DNA from: RGIG426 sp045598965
GTDB lineage: Bacteria > Bacillota > Clostridia > Oscillospirales > Acutalibacteraceae
Length of the DNA stretch: 64,000 nucleotides
Reading direction: 5' to 3'
NCBI GenBank assembly: GCA_045598965.1
Contig: JAZRVH010000004.1
Span: forward strand, 4,745-68,744
In this document: positions 44,736 through 54,278 of the stretch, piece after piece
Layout of the letters: every line of letters starts with the position of its first letter
Position numbering within the stretch: position 1 is the stretch's first letter
Translations under genes and position numbers: made by a program
Notes under the pieces: generated by a model
What the model was told of the DNA's origin: nothing
The model's input: only the letters and a program-made list of their open reading frames with translations
The model's database searches: none

Positions 44736-46469
44736 TCACACCCCCTTTCTGTCGGTCTGTGAGGTGTAAATCTCACGATAGGCATCGTTGCTTTGAAGCA
44801 GCTCCTCGTGAGTGCCGATGCCGGTAATTCTGCCGTCATCCATCACGATAATCTGGTCTGCCTCTTGTACCGAGCTGATACGCTGGGCAATAATAATTTT
44901 GGTAGAGCCTTGAAGCTCGGTGGCGAACGCCTCCCGAATTTTCGCTTCGGTAGCGGTATCCACCGCCGACGTGCTGTCATCCAAAATAAGGATTTTCGGC
45001 TTTTTGAGCAACGCACGGGCAATGCAAAGCCGTTGTTTTTGACCGCCGGACACGTTAGAGCCACCTTGCCCTAATTGAGAGTCATATCCCTCGTCAAAGC
45101 CGGTAATAAATCCGTGAGCTTGGGCATACTCCGCCGCTTGAAGCATTTCCGCTTCGGTGGCATTTTCGTCGCCCCACAGCAGGTTTTCCTCAATACTACC
45201 GGAGAACAGCACGTTCTTTTGTAACACCATGCCCACACTCTCACGCAGGTTATAGAGCGAGTAGTCACGCACGTCCACGCCGTCAATCAGCACTTGTCCC
45301 TCGTCCACGTCATACAGACGGGGAATCATCGACACGAGGGTGGTTTTGCCACAGCCGGTAGAACCGATAATTCCCACCGTCTGTCCCGGTTCAATCGTGA
45401 CGTTGATAGCATCCAGAACCTTATCCGGGCTGTTTTTGTAATAACGGAAACCCACGTTTTTGAACTCAATCTTGCCGTCCGACACCGTTTTTTCAGGATA
45501 TTTTGCATCAATATCCGTCAAGTCAATGCGTTCGTCCAGCACCTCGCAAATACGTTTGCCGGATGCCAACGCACGGGAGCTGAACATAAACATCATACCG
45601 GTCATCATCAGCGAAATGAGGATTTGCATAATGTAAGTGGTAAACGCCGAAAGGTCACCGATAGGCATATTGCCGGCAAGCACAAACTTTCCGCCGAACC
45701 AAAGCACCGCAATCGTAGCGATGTTGGTAAACACCGTCATCACCGGCACAATAAAAATCATCACTCGCATCGCATAGATGCCGGACTGTTTCAGGTCACG
45801 GTTCGCCTTGCCGAATTTTTCTTCCTCAAAATCTTCACGCACAAAGGATTTCACCACTCGTACGTTGGTAACGCTCTCTTGCACGGTGGAGTTAAGTTTA
45901 TCCACACGAGTCTGCATAGCGGCGAAGCGAGGAAAACCGGTTTTGATGATGAAAATCATGGTAATCACCAAAAGCGGAATGACCACAGCAAGCACCACCG
46001 ACAAGGACGGGTTGAGCATAATGGCCATAATCAACGCACCGATAAGCATTCCCGGGGCACGCAGGCACATACGGAGCAACATATTGATAAAGTTTTGCAG
46101 CTGCTGAATGTCGTTGGTCAAGCGGGTCACCAGCGAGCCGGTGCTGAACCGGTCGATGTTGGCAAAGGAGAATTTCTCCACCTTTTTGTATACATCTCGT
46201 CGTACATCCGCCGCAAAGTTGACCGACGCCTTTGCTCCGAACCACGCACCGCCAACGCCGCCCGCCATCATACAAATAGCGGTAAGCAGCATCAACGCCA
46301 TAATACCGAAGCTGCCGGAAACGGTGAGCACACCGTCCTTTTGCTGGTTTATAAATTCCGCCATATATTTCGGCATCAGCACCTCACCGATAACCTCCAC
46401 AATCATACACAGCGGGCCGAGAATGAAATACGTTAAATACGGTTTTACGTAAGGTATCCAACGCTTCAT
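44736..46469 (-). CDS. ABC exporter half-transporter, degenerate-site subunit
   Basis: 577 residues: six-helix membrane domain (about 12-300) and nucleotide-binding domain with Walker A GSTGCGKTT, signature VSGGQ and Walker B ILILDDSTSAVD. The catalytic glutamate is replaced by aspartate, and the switch region is IAQRISS, with Gln in place of His. Both changes are typical of the non-canonical site in heterodimeric exporters. It is first in the operon. Confidence 0.92.
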   Translation of the reverse strand: MKRWIPYVKPYLTYFILGPLCMIVEVIGEVLMPKYMAEFINQQKDGVLTVSGSFGIMALMLLTAICMMAGGVGGAWFGAKASVNFAADVRRDVYKKVEKFSFANIDRFSTGSLVTRLTNDIQQLQNFINMLLRMCLRAPGMLIGALIMAIMLNPSLSVVLAVVIPLLVITMIFIIKTGFPRFAAMQTRVDKLNSTVQESVTNVRVVKSFVREDFEEEKFGKANRDLKQSGIYAMRVMIFIVPVMTVFTNIATIAVLWFGGKFVLAGNMPIGDLSAFTTYIMQILISLMMTGMMFMFSSRALASGKRICEVLDERIDLTDIDAKYPEKTVSDGKIEFKNVGFRYYKNSPDKVLDAINVTIEPGQTVGIIGSTGCGKTTLVSMIPRLYDVDEGQVLIDGVDVRDYSLYNLRESVGMVLQKNVLFSGSIEENLLWGDENATEAEMLQAAEYAQAHGFITGFDEGYDSQLGQGGSNVSGGQKQRLCIARALLKKPKILILDDSTSAVDTATEAKIREAFATELQGSTKIIIAQRISSVQEADQIIVMDDGRITGIGTHEELLQSNDAYREIYTSQTDRKGV

Positions 46470-46525
46470 AGAATCCCTTCTTTCCGAAAAAGCACCTTGT
46501 GCTCATTTGTCACTAACAAATAACT

Positions 46526-46554
46526 ATTATACCAAAAAGAAAACGTTCTTTCAA
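46526..46554 (-). promoter_or_regulatory. ABC exporter promoter overlapping a terminator hairpin
   Basis: Minus strand TTGAAA (46554-46549), 17-base spacer, TATAAT (46531-46526). The -35 is in the distal arm of the terminator after the permease gene. Confidence 0.8.
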
Positions 46555-46578
46555 GAGGTAATTTTGAAAGAACGTCTT
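46538..46578 (-). terminator. Terminator after the AI-2E-family gene
   Basis: aaaacgttctttcaa pairs with ttgaaagaacgtctttt, with one mismatch; T-rich on the minus-strand 3' side. Confidence 0.75.
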
Positions 46579-46585
46579 TTCTCTA

Positions 46586-47881
46586 TTATTTTTTGTCGTC
46601 CGATTTTTTCTTGCGGGGCTTTTTCTCCGGTTCCGGACGTTCCTTTGGGATATGCTCCCCCGTCTTCTCGTCAATATAGGCAAGATGCTCGTAAGCAACC
46701 GTATCTTCGGAAAGTCCTTTTTTGACCAACCGGGAATTTCCGGCTTTTTTGAGAAGAGCATAGAGCACCGCAAACAACGGCACCGCACATATCATTCCCA
46801 CAAAGCCAAACAATCCGCCGCCCACAAGGAGGGCGATAACCACCCAAAAACTGCTCAATCCCGTTTTGCTTCCGAGAAGTGCCGGGCCGATGATATTGCC
46901 GTCCACCTGTTGCAACACAATGGTATAGACAATAAAAATCAGGCACTTAAACGGGTCAACAATCAGGATAAGCAACGCACTGGGGATGGCACCGATAAAC
47001 GGTCCGAAGAACGGGATGATGTTGGTAACGCCCACGATAACGGAAATCAATTCCGGGCACGGCATCCCGAGCAACAACATCACGATATAGTTAATCACGC
47101 CGATGATGGCACCGTCAATTAAACGGGCGGTGATAAAGTTGCCGAACATATCGAAAGTAAACGAAGCCGTTTTCACAATTTCGTTCGCCGCACGTCTCGA
47201 GAACAAACAGAACACCGCTTTTTTGCACTGTGCCATAAAGTTTTCTTTATCCACAAGCAGGTAGACGGTAATCACCAAGCCGACAATAACGTCGAACACC
47301 ACCTGCACGGCACTGACAAGGCCCGCCGTCACCTGAAGCACAATGTCATCCATACGAGGCAAAAGCCCTTGTTGCAGCCAATCAACCGCACTGTTGTACA
47401 TGGAATTCACGGCCGCAAGCAGTTGGGTCTCCATCTCCGAGTCGGAGGTCACCCATTTTTCCAAACGGCTAATGGCGGCCTCAATATACCCCGGTGCCGC
47501 CGTAATAACGGTTTCGATGCTTTTATAGGTTTGCGGGATAATCAGCCAAACAATTGCACTGACCACCGCAATGCCAAAGACCAGAGAAACCGTCACGCTC
47601 ATTCCCCGTGCAAGCCGCAGAACATTTTGAGGTTTCTTTTTCAGCATTTTTTCGGACAGCGGCAAAAACCACCGTTTCTCTGTCCAGTTGCAAATCGGAG
47701 CAAGCAAAAAAGCAAATACCAGTGCATAAATCAACGGGTTAAGCACCTTGATAAGCTTTTGCAACCCGGAGAACAGCAAATTCCAGTCGGTGACAATCCA
47801 GTAAAATACCAAACAGCACACAACCACGATAAACGCCGTCACACCGGCATAGAGATATTTTTTATCCCATCGGAATTTCAC
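46586..47881 (-). CDS. AI-2E family transporter (PerM/YdiK type)
   Basis: 431 residues from GTG 47881 (AAAGGAGGGG site); the ATG frame start has no site. About eight hydrophobic segments lie at residues 8-30, 35-60, 90-115, 185-215, 245-270, 275-300, 305-330 and 345-375. The family's VGLVITVYLLVDKE and FFGPFIGAIPSALL segments are present. Members export small molecules or ions; AI-2 export itself is shown for few. The tail is basic (PRKKKSDDKK). Confidence 0.9.
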   Translation of the reverse strand: MKFRWDKKYLYAGVTAFIVVVCCLVFYWIVTDWNLLFSGLQKLIKVLNPLIYALVFAFLLAPICNWTEKRWFLPLSEKMLKKKPQNVLRLARGMSVTVSLVFGIAVVSAIVWLIIPQTYKSIETVITAAPGYIEAAISRLEKWVTSDSEMETQLLAAVNSMYNSAVDWLQQGLLPRMDDIVLQVTAGLVSAVQVVFDVIVGLVITVYLLVDKENFMAQCKKAVFCLFSRRAANEIVKTASFTFDMFGNFITARLIDGAIIGVINYIVMLLLGMPCPELISVIVGVTNIIPFFGPFIGAIPSALLILIVDPFKCLIFIVYTIVLQQVDGNIIGPALLGSKTGLSSFWVVIALLVGGGLFGFVGMICAVPLFAVLYALLKKAGNSRLVKKGLSEDTVAYEHLAYIDEKTGEHIPKERPEPEKKPRKKKSDDKK

Positions 47882-47925
47882 GGTTTCCCCTCCTTTTTTC
47901 AAAATAAACGGGCCCATACACATAC

Positions 47926-47954
47926 ATCATATCATATATATTCCCGCTTTTCAA
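47926..47954 (-). promoter_or_regulatory. Promoter of the AI-2E-family gene
   Basis: Minus strand TTGAAA (47954-47949), 17-base spacer, TATGAT (47931-47926). It starts 12 bases after the polC stop; no terminator separates them. Confidence 0.75.
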
Positions 47955-47965
47955 GGTTTTTTGCA

Positions 47966-50900
47966 TCAAAAATCAAACAGCGTCATTTGACTGCTCTTAG
48001 GCAAATTGCCGAGAGCCCCCAACGCATCCAGGGATTCCACCACGGATTTAGATACGCCTCCACGGGTCTGCATATCGTCTTGGGAGAAAAACGGTTCTTC
48101 ATCTCGGGCATTCATAAGCCCTTTTGCCGCCGACTCGCCCACGCCCTTGATTGCCACAAACGGCATCCGAATGGCACCGTCCTCCACAAGAAACTTGGTA
48201 GCGTGGGATTTATACAAATCCACCGGGAGGAATTTTACGCCACGGGCAAGGGCCTCATACACAATCTGCATGGCGTCTGCCGTGCTTTTTTCTTTGGCAC
48301 TCGCCTCTCGATTTTGGCGTACATCGCCGATAAACCGTTTCACCGCACCCGCACCGTCGGACACCAACGCCGCATCAAAATCCTCGCACCGCACCGTAAA
48401 GTAGGCGGCGTAGTATTCTGCCGGCATATACACCTTAAACCATGCCACACGAAGCATGGCAATTAAGTACGCCGCCGCATGGGCTTTCGGGAACATATAC
48501 ATAATTTTTTGGCAGCTCTCAATATACCATTCCGGCACATCGTGCTCCCGCATGGCCTTACACATCGTTTCCCATTGTTCCGGGTCGATTTTATGCTTTG
48601 CCACCATTCCCTTACGCACCTTTTCCATGATGTTAAACGCCATCGACGGTTCAACACCCTTGTGCATCAAATACACCATAATGCTGTCACGAGTACCGAT
48701 AACGGTGGAAATCGTGCAGGTGCCCGCTTTGATGAGGTCTTGGGCATTGCCCGCCCACACGTCGGTGCCGTGGGACAAACCGGAAATTTGGATAAGGTCG
48801 GTAAAGCAGGTGGGACGACACTCTAAAAGCATTTGCGTTACCAGCGGCGTACCCATTTCCGGCAGAGAAAGCGTGCCGGTAGGCCAGTCGATTTCCTCCT
48901 TTGTCACTCCCAGCGGCTCGGGGCTCGTAAACAACTGGTAAACCTTCGGGTCTGCCATCGGCACGTCTTTTACCGCCTTGCCGGTATACTCCTCCAGGTA
49001 CTTGTACATAGTCGGAACCACGTGACCTAAGTTATCCAGCTTGAGAATGGTATCGTGGATAGAGTGGAAATCGAAGTGCGTCGTCAACACGTCCGAATCG
49101 GTTTTATCCGCCGGTCGCTGAATCGGCGTGAAATCCTCCGCATCAAACTCATCCGGCACAACCACCATGCCGCCCGGATGCTGACCGGTCGTCTTTTTCA
49201 CGCCGGTACAGCCGACGGTAAGACGGTTAATTTCGGCGTTGTTCAAATCCAAATTGCGTTCATCCGCATATTTTCGGACATATCCGTAGGCGTTCTTATC
49301 CGCCAACGTGCTGATCGTGCCCGCCTTAAACACATGGTTTTTGGCAAACAGCGATTCCGTATACCGGTGCACCTCCGTTTGGTATTCGGAGGCAAAGTTT
49401 AAATCAATATCCGGCGTTTTATCGCCCTTAAATCCAAGGAACGTCTCGAAAGGAATTTCATGGCCGTCCTGTTTGAGCGGTGTGTCGCAATGCGGGCAGT
49501 TTTTGTTGGGCAGGTCGAAGCCACTGCCCACCGAACCGTCGGTGATGAATTCACTGTAATGACAGTGCGGACATACGTAGTGAGGCGACAACGGGTTCAC
49601 CTCGGAAATTCCCGCCATACTCGCCACAAACGAAGAGCCAACCGATCCACGAGAACCAACTAAGTACCCGTTTTTCTCGGAATAGGCCACGAGCTTTTGA
49701 GCAATCATATACAGCACCGCAAAGCCGTTGCTCACAATAGCGTCCAGCTCACGGTCCAACCGCTCCCGCACAATATCCGGAAGCGGGTCGCCGTAAATCT
49801 CCCGAGCCCGCTCATTCGTAATGCGTACAAGATCCTCGTCCGCCCCATCCATGTGTGGCGGATAGTTGCCGAGCGGAATGGGACGCAGATTCTCGATAGC
49901 ATCCGCAATCTTACGGGGATTTTCAATGACAATTTCCCGTGCCTTCTCATCACTCAGATAAGAAAACTCCTTGAGCATCTCATCGGTGGTGCGAAAATAC
50001 AAGGGGGCCTGGTTATCCGCATCCTCATATCCCTGCCCCGCCTGCAAAATGGCACGAAACACACTATCCTCTTTTTTAAGATAATGCACGTCGCCGGTAG
50101 CACAAACGGGAATATTCAGTTTTTCGCCGAGGCGAATCACCGTTTTGTTGAATTCAATCAGACCTTGCTCATCCTTGCAAATCGGCGGAACGGTCTCTCC
50201 CTTACGCACCGACGGACGAAGCATAAAGGCGTTATTGCCCAGCGGCTGAACCTCCAAAAAGTCATAGAACGAAGCAATATTGCACAGTTCGCCCCACGGC
50301 TTGTTCTCCACAATAGCACGGAATAATTCGCCCTGCTCACAGGCACTGCCTATAAGCAAGCCCTCCCGATGCTTCATCAGTTCGCTTTTCGGAATACGGG
50401 GCTTGCGATGAAATGTTTTTGTGTGCGAAGCCGTCACCAGCTGATAAAGGTTTTTGAGGCCCGTTTGGTTTTTGGCAAACAAAATCATGTGATACGGATG
50501 AGCCGTTTTCACATCCACTCCCGCCGCCTTGTCGTTGATTTCCGACACACGGGAAATCCCTTTGGTAGCGGTCATTTCCTCCACCATTTTGGCATAAATA
50601 AGCCCCAATTCCCGTGCATCGTCGCAGGCACGGTGATGCTCGAAGGGCGGCAGCCGCAAATAGTCCGCTATCGTGTCCAATTTGTGGTTTTTAAGATGAG
50701 AAAACAACGCACGGCTAATGGCCACCGTATCAATAGACGTAAAGGGGTAATCCTTGCCAAGCCGTGTAGCGGCGGCACGCACAAAACCTGTGTCAAATGC
50801 GGCATTGTGAGCCACAATTATCCGTGTGTCTTTGCAGAATTGATAGAACTTGTCAAGGGCTTCCCCTTCACGGGGTGCTCCCTCCACCATTGACTGCGTA

Positions 50901-52375
50901 ATGCCGGTAAGCTCGGTGATTTTTGACGGAATCGGACGTTCGGGGTCCACAAACGTATCAAATTCCTCCACAATTTCGCCGTCACGAAGTCGAACAGCAC
51001 CAATTTCGATAATACGTTCGTTCTGAGCAGACAAGCCGGTGGTCTCTAAATCAAACACCACCACCTCATCGGCAAGCGTGGCATCCGCATCTCCCACCAC
51101 GGCATGGACGGCATCGTTTACAAAATACGCCTCCACACCATACAGGATTTTTATGGGATTACCCGCTTTTTTGGCATCAGCGGCGGCGTTCATCGCATCC
51201 GGGAACGATTGCACCACGCCGTGGTCGGTAATCGCAATAGCGGGATGTCCCCACGAAGCGGCACGCTTCACCAGTTCCTTGGTCTCCACCACCGAATCCA
51301 TCATCGACATTTTGGTGTGAGCGTGAAGCTCCACCCGCTTTTCGGGGGCGTTGTCCTTCTCCTCCACCTTTTTTATCAAAGCAATTTCCCGAGGTTCAAA
51401 AATGTTGTCCCGTGCAAAGGAATCATAGGCATACGTGCCCGAAACAAGAATACATTTTCCCTCTTTTATCTCTTGCAGTTTTTCGATGACTTCTCCGTCA
51501 CGCTTAAACCCATACCATTTGGACACCGTGATGGAACCGGTATGGTCATAGATATCGAAGGTATACTGAATGCGTTCTCCCGAACGGCTTTTTCGGGAGT
51601 CCACACGAAACACCTCGCCCCACACCGTATACCGTCCGTTGTCCGGTTCGATAGCGTCAATGGGTTCGGGAGTTCCCGGTGCTTTCTTCCCCATCAGCGG
51701 TTTCGGGTCGGCAAAGGACACGGAAAGCCCTTTCGGAAGCGGCTTTTTCGGACGTGTCTCCTGCTGCCACACCGGACGGCGGGGCTTTTCCTCCGCCTCC
51801 ACAACAGCAACCGGCACAAAAGCAGGTTTTTCGGGCGGCGGAACCGCCTCCATCAGTGAACGAAAATAATCGCCGTCGGTGTCCACCTGCTCGCCGCCGG
51901 AAAACTGAACCTTGACAAAAAGCCCAAACATTTCCCGCATAGCGGTTTCAATATCACGGTCAGTTTTTGTGTTCAACAGCACATTACTGCCGCCGTTTTG
52001 CAGCTGCACGCAAAGCGTCCCCTCGGACAGCGTCACCGTTGCCCCGTCCAGCGTTCCGTTCACCGCTTTGTTGTGGCGTTTAATAAAGCTCACTACCGTC
52101 GGGAATGCCTGTTCCGAAAAAGAGCCGTCGGGATACCGAGGCAAAATCTCCGCCGAGGACAACGCCAACGCTTTGGCAACCAACGCTTCCGCTTTCACAA
52201 TCTCCTCAAAGGGAGCAAAAGCGGTCAGTTCTAACTTGAGCTGCATCGTTTTTGCCGCTTGGTCTGCCGATAAATGGGCAATTCCCGCCTGTGCCACAGC
52301 GTCGCACAAGGCGGCATCCGGAGCAACGGCGGCAATATATTTTTCAAATGTTTCAAAAAAAGTCGGACCAATCAT
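47966..52375 (-). CDS. polC: DNA polymerase III alpha subunit, PolC type
   Basis: 1469 residues from ATG 52375 (GAGGAA site, 9 bases); the longer frame overlaps ispG. PolC is the replicative polymerase of low-GC Firmicutes. Order: an N-terminal domain, OB fold (about 248-300, YTVWGEVFRVDSR), PHP first part (VELHAHTKMSMMDSVV, near 348), inserted DEDD proofreading exonuclease (about 435-605, VVFDLETTGLSAQ). The PHP remainder and polymerase core follow (PDIDLNF near 988, HPGGMVVVP, MFPKAHAAAY). The C-terminus QMTLFDF is a beta-clamp-binding motif. It lies 20 bp after ispG. Confidence 0.97.
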   Translation of the reverse strand: MIGPTFFETFEKYIAAVAPDAALCDAVAQAGIAHLSADQAAKTMQLKLELTAFAPFEEIVKAEALVAKALALSSAEILPRYPDGSFSEQAFPTVVSFIKRHNKAVNGTLDGATVTLSEGTLCVQLQNGGSNVLLNTKTDRDIETAMREMFGLFVKVQFSGGEQVDTDGDYFRSLMEAVPPPEKPAFVPVAVVEAEEKPRRPVWQQETRPKKPLPKGLSVSFADPKPLMGKKAPGTPEPIDAIEPDNGRYTVWGEVFRVDSRKSRSGERIQYTFDIYDHTGSITVSKWYGFKRDGEVIEKLQEIKEGKCILVSGTYAYDSFARDNIFEPREIALIKKVEEKDNAPEKRVELHAHTKMSMMDSVVETKELVKRAASWGHPAIAITDHGVVQSFPDAMNAAADAKKAGNPIKILYGVEAYFVNDAVHAVVGDADATLADEVVVFDLETTGLSAQNERIIEIGAVRLRDGEIVEEFDTFVDPERPIPSKITELTGITQSMVEGAPREGEALDKFYQFCKDTRIIVAHNAAFDTGFVRAAATRLGKDYPFTSIDTVAISRALFSHLKNHKLDTIADYLRLPPFEHHRACDDARELGLIYAKMVEEMTATKGISRVSEINDKAAGVDVKTAHPYHMILFAKNQTGLKNLYQLVTASHTKTFHRKPRIPKSELMKHREGLLIGSACEQGELFRAIVENKPWGELCNIASFYDFLEVQPLGNNAFMLRPSVRKGETVPPICKDEQGLIEFNKTVIRLGEKLNIPVCATGDVHYLKKEDSVFRAILQAGQGYEDADNQAPLYFRTTDEMLKEFSYLSDEKAREIVIENPRKIADAIENLRPIPLGNYPPHMDGADEDLVRITNERAREIYGDPLPDIVRERLDRELDAIVSNGFAVLYMIAQKLVAYSEKNGYLVGSRGSVGSSFVASMAGISEVNPLSPHYVCPHCHYSEFITDGSVGSGFDLPNKNCPHCDTPLKQDGHEIPFETFLGFKGDKTPDIDLNFASEYQTEVHRYTESLFAKNHVFKAGTISTLADKNAYGYVRKYADERNLDLNNAEINRLTVGCTGVKKTTGQHPGGMVVVPDEFDAEDFTPIQRPADKTDSDVLTTHFDFHSIHDTILKLDNLGHVVPTMYKYLEEYTGKAVKDVPMADPKVYQLFTSPEPLGVTKEEIDWPTGTLSLPEMGTPLVTQMLLECRPTCFTDLIQISGLSHGTDVWAGNAQDLIKAGTCTISTVIGTRDSIMVYLMHKGVEPSMAFNIMEKVRKGMVAKHKIDPEQWETMCKAMREHDVPEWYIESCQKIMYMFPKAHAAAYLIAMLRVAWFKVYMPAEYYAAYFTVRCEDFDAALVSDGAGAVKRFIGDVRQNREASAKEKSTADAMQIVYEALARGVKFLPVDLYKSHATKFLVEDGAIRMPFVAIKGVGESAAKGLMNARDEEPFFSQDDMQTRGGVSKSVVESLDALGALGNLPKSSQMTLFDF

Positions 52376-52395
52376 AGTACATATTCCTCTGTTTT

Positions 52396-53457
52396 TTACA
52401 GCTTTTCGATTTCTTTCATCAAACATTCTACGGCTTCGGCTTCCTCCACCGTATATAAGATTTCTCCCTTGCGGAAAATCACGGCTTTTCCGTCGCCGCC
52501 GGCAAGGCCCACATCCGCTTCTCGGGCTTCTCCCGGGCCATTGACCACACAGCCCATCACCGCAACGGTAATCGGTTTGTGGACAGATTGCAAGCGTTTT
52601 TCCACCTCTGTCGCCATGCCGATAAGGTCGACCGCCGTCCGTCCGCAGGTGGGACAGGAAACGAGCTTCGGCTCATCATCCCGACAGCCACACGCTTCCA
52701 AAATCGCTTTTCCCGCACGCACCTCCTCGGTGGTATCGGCGGTAAGCGACACACGAATCGTGTCACCAATCCCGTCTAAAAGCAACGCCCCGATTCCTGC
52801 CGCCGACTTAATTGTCCCACGGTAGGCGGTTCCCGTTTCGGTAACGCCGAGATGAAGCGGATAATCGCACGCCTGAGCTGTCAAACGATAGGCCTCCGCC
52901 ATTGTCGGCACGTGGGAGGATTTGATAGACAACACAATATCGTGGAAATCGAATTTTTCCAAAAGGCTTGCATGGTACAAAGCACTATCTCGAAGTGCTT
53001 CTGCTGTCGGGTGGCCGTATTTGGCTAAAATACTCTTTTCAAGAGAACCGGAATTCACGCCAATGCGAATGGGAATATTCTTTTGACGACACGCCTTCGC
53101 CACTGCTTTTACACGGTCATCCCCGCCTATGTTCCCGGGATTAAGGCGGATTTTGTCCACTCCCGCCGCCACACACTCCAAGGCGAGGCGGTAGTCAAAG
53201 TGAATATCCGCCACCAGCGGAATGGAAATTGCCTCTTTAATAGTGGGCACCAACGCCACCGCCTCTTTGTTGGGGATAGCCACCCGCAAAATTTCACACC
53301 CTACCGCTTGCAACGCCAGAGCTTGCTTTACGTTGCCGGCAATATCTGCCGCAGGAACGTTGAGCATAGATTGTACACTTACCCGTGCACCGCCGCCGAT
53401 TTGGACATTTCCGGCTACCACCGCACGACTTTTCCGTCTTTCACTCATCACACTCAC
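52396..53457 (-). CDS. ispG: 4-hydroxy-3-methylbut-2-en-1-yl diphosphate synthase (flavodoxin)
   Basis: 353 residues from GTG 53457, whose GTGA overlaps the nth stop and has an AAAGGAAAC site; ATG 53448 is the alternative. IspG is the Fe-S enzyme that makes HMBPP in the non-mevalonate isoprenoid pathway. Visible signatures are NVQIGGGARVSVQSM, RLNPGNIG, IRIGVNSGSLE and the cluster cysteines in SCPTCGRTAVDL. The last part has VNGPGEAREADVGLAGG. HMBPP leads to DMAPP, the substrate of MiaA. Confidence 0.95.
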   Translation of the reverse strand: MSVMSERRKSRAVVAGNVQIGGGARVSVQSMLNVPAADIAGNVKQALALQAVGCEILRVAIPNKEAVALVPTIKEAISIPLVADIHFDYRLALECVAAGVDKIRLNPGNIGGDDRVKAVAKACRQKNIPIRIGVNSGSLEKSILAKYGHPTAEALRDSALYHASLLEKFDFHDIVLSIKSSHVPTMAEAYRLTAQACDYPLHLGVTETGTAYRGTIKSAAGIGALLLDGIGDTIRVSLTADTTEEVRAGKAILEACGCRDDEPKLVSCPTCGRTAVDLIGMATEVEKRLQSVHKPITVAVMGCVVNGPGEAREADVGLAGGDGKAVIFRKGEILYTVEEAEAVECLMKEIEKL

Positions 53458-54086
53458 CCGTTTCCTTTCTTTTGGCATAAATCTGCCAGCTCACAGTTTT
53501 CGCACTTCGGACTGCGTGCCATACACACCTCTCGTCCAAACATCACCAATCGGTGACAAAAATCGTTGCTCTCACTCGGATCTAAAACAGCTTTCAGCTG
53601 ACGTTCGACAACCACGGGATTGTCACTTTCGCACAATCCCAAACGGTTGGAAATGCGAATACAATGCGTATCCGCCACCACCGCCGGCTTCTTATACACG
53701 TCGCCCACAATGAGGTTAGCGGTTTTACGCCCCACGCCGGAGAGCTTCACCAATTCCTCCACCGTATCGGGAACCGTCCCGCCGTATTCGGTAATCAAGG
53801 CACAGCTCATAGCCACAAGGTCTTTCGCTTTTCCTCGAAAAAAACCGCAAGAATGAATGTAGGGCTCCACATCGGCAGGTTCTGCCGCCGCCATTTTTTC
53901 GGGAGTGGGAAACCGCTCAAACAGTGCCGGCGTCACAAGATTTACCCGAGCATCCGTGCACTGAGCCGAAAGACGGGTCGCCACCAAAAGCTGCCACGGG
54001 TCAGCATAGCAAAGCGAACAAACCGCTTCGGGATACCGTATTTTCAACCGGTTTACCGCTTCATTTGCCCGTTGTTTTTTGGTCAT
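53454..54086 (-). CDS. nth: Endonuclease III
   Basis: 210 residues from ATG 54086 (AAGGGTGG site), the same length as E. coli Nth; longer starts lie upstream of the predicted promoter. This is a bifunctional glycosylase/AP lyase for oxidised pyrimidines. The helix-hairpin-helix is LSGVGRKTANLIVGD with the catalytic lysine, the catalytic aspartate is in VVADTHCIRISNR, and the 4Fe-4S cysteines are CMARSPKCENCELADLC. It overlaps ispG by 4 bp. Confidence 0.95.
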   Translation of the reverse strand: MTKKQRANEAVNRLKIRYPEAVCSLCYADPWQLLVATRLSAQCTDARVNLVTPALFERFPTPEKMAAAEPADVEPYIHSCGFFRGKAKDLVAMSCALITEYGGTVPDTVEELVKLSGVGRKTANLIVGDVYKKPAVVADTHCIRISNRLGLCESDNPVVVERQLKAVLDPSESNDFCHRLVMFGREVCMARSPKCENCELADLCQKKGNG

Positions 54087-54123
54087 TTCGGTCGCCACCC
54101 TTCCGTTTCTTGCATACATAATC

Positions 54124-54152
54124 ATATTACCATTTTTTTCGTCAATTTGCAA
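54124..54152 (-). promoter_or_regulatory. Promoter of nth-ispG-polC
   Basis: Minus strand TTGCAA (54152-54147), 17-base spacer, TAATAT (54129-54124), about 31 bases of leader before nth. Confidence 0.75.
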
Positions 54153-54221
54153 CCACCTTCCTCCCTTTTTTTCTGTACATTCAGTATAGCAAAAGTCACA
54201 CGACATTTTCGGTACACGCTC

Positions 54222-54250
54222 TTGAAAAAAGGAGAAAACTGTGCTATACT
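54222..54250 (+). promoter_or_regulatory. Promoter of esterase-rarA
   Basis: TTGAAA (54222-54227), 17-base spacer, TATACT (54245-54250), divergent from the nth promoter. Confidence 0.8.
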
Positions 54251-54278
54251 GATTGTGTTTTTTGAAAGGAGTGGGAGT

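Noticed and set aside
47369..48466. A 365-codon plus-strand frame
   Set aside because: It crosses the polC end and the permease gene on the opposite strand; both of those are clear families.
53664..54278. Upstream extension of the esterase frame by 205 codons
   Set aside because: It lies opposite nth and upstream of the promoter at 54222-54250; ATG 54279 has the ribosome site and begins the family alignment.
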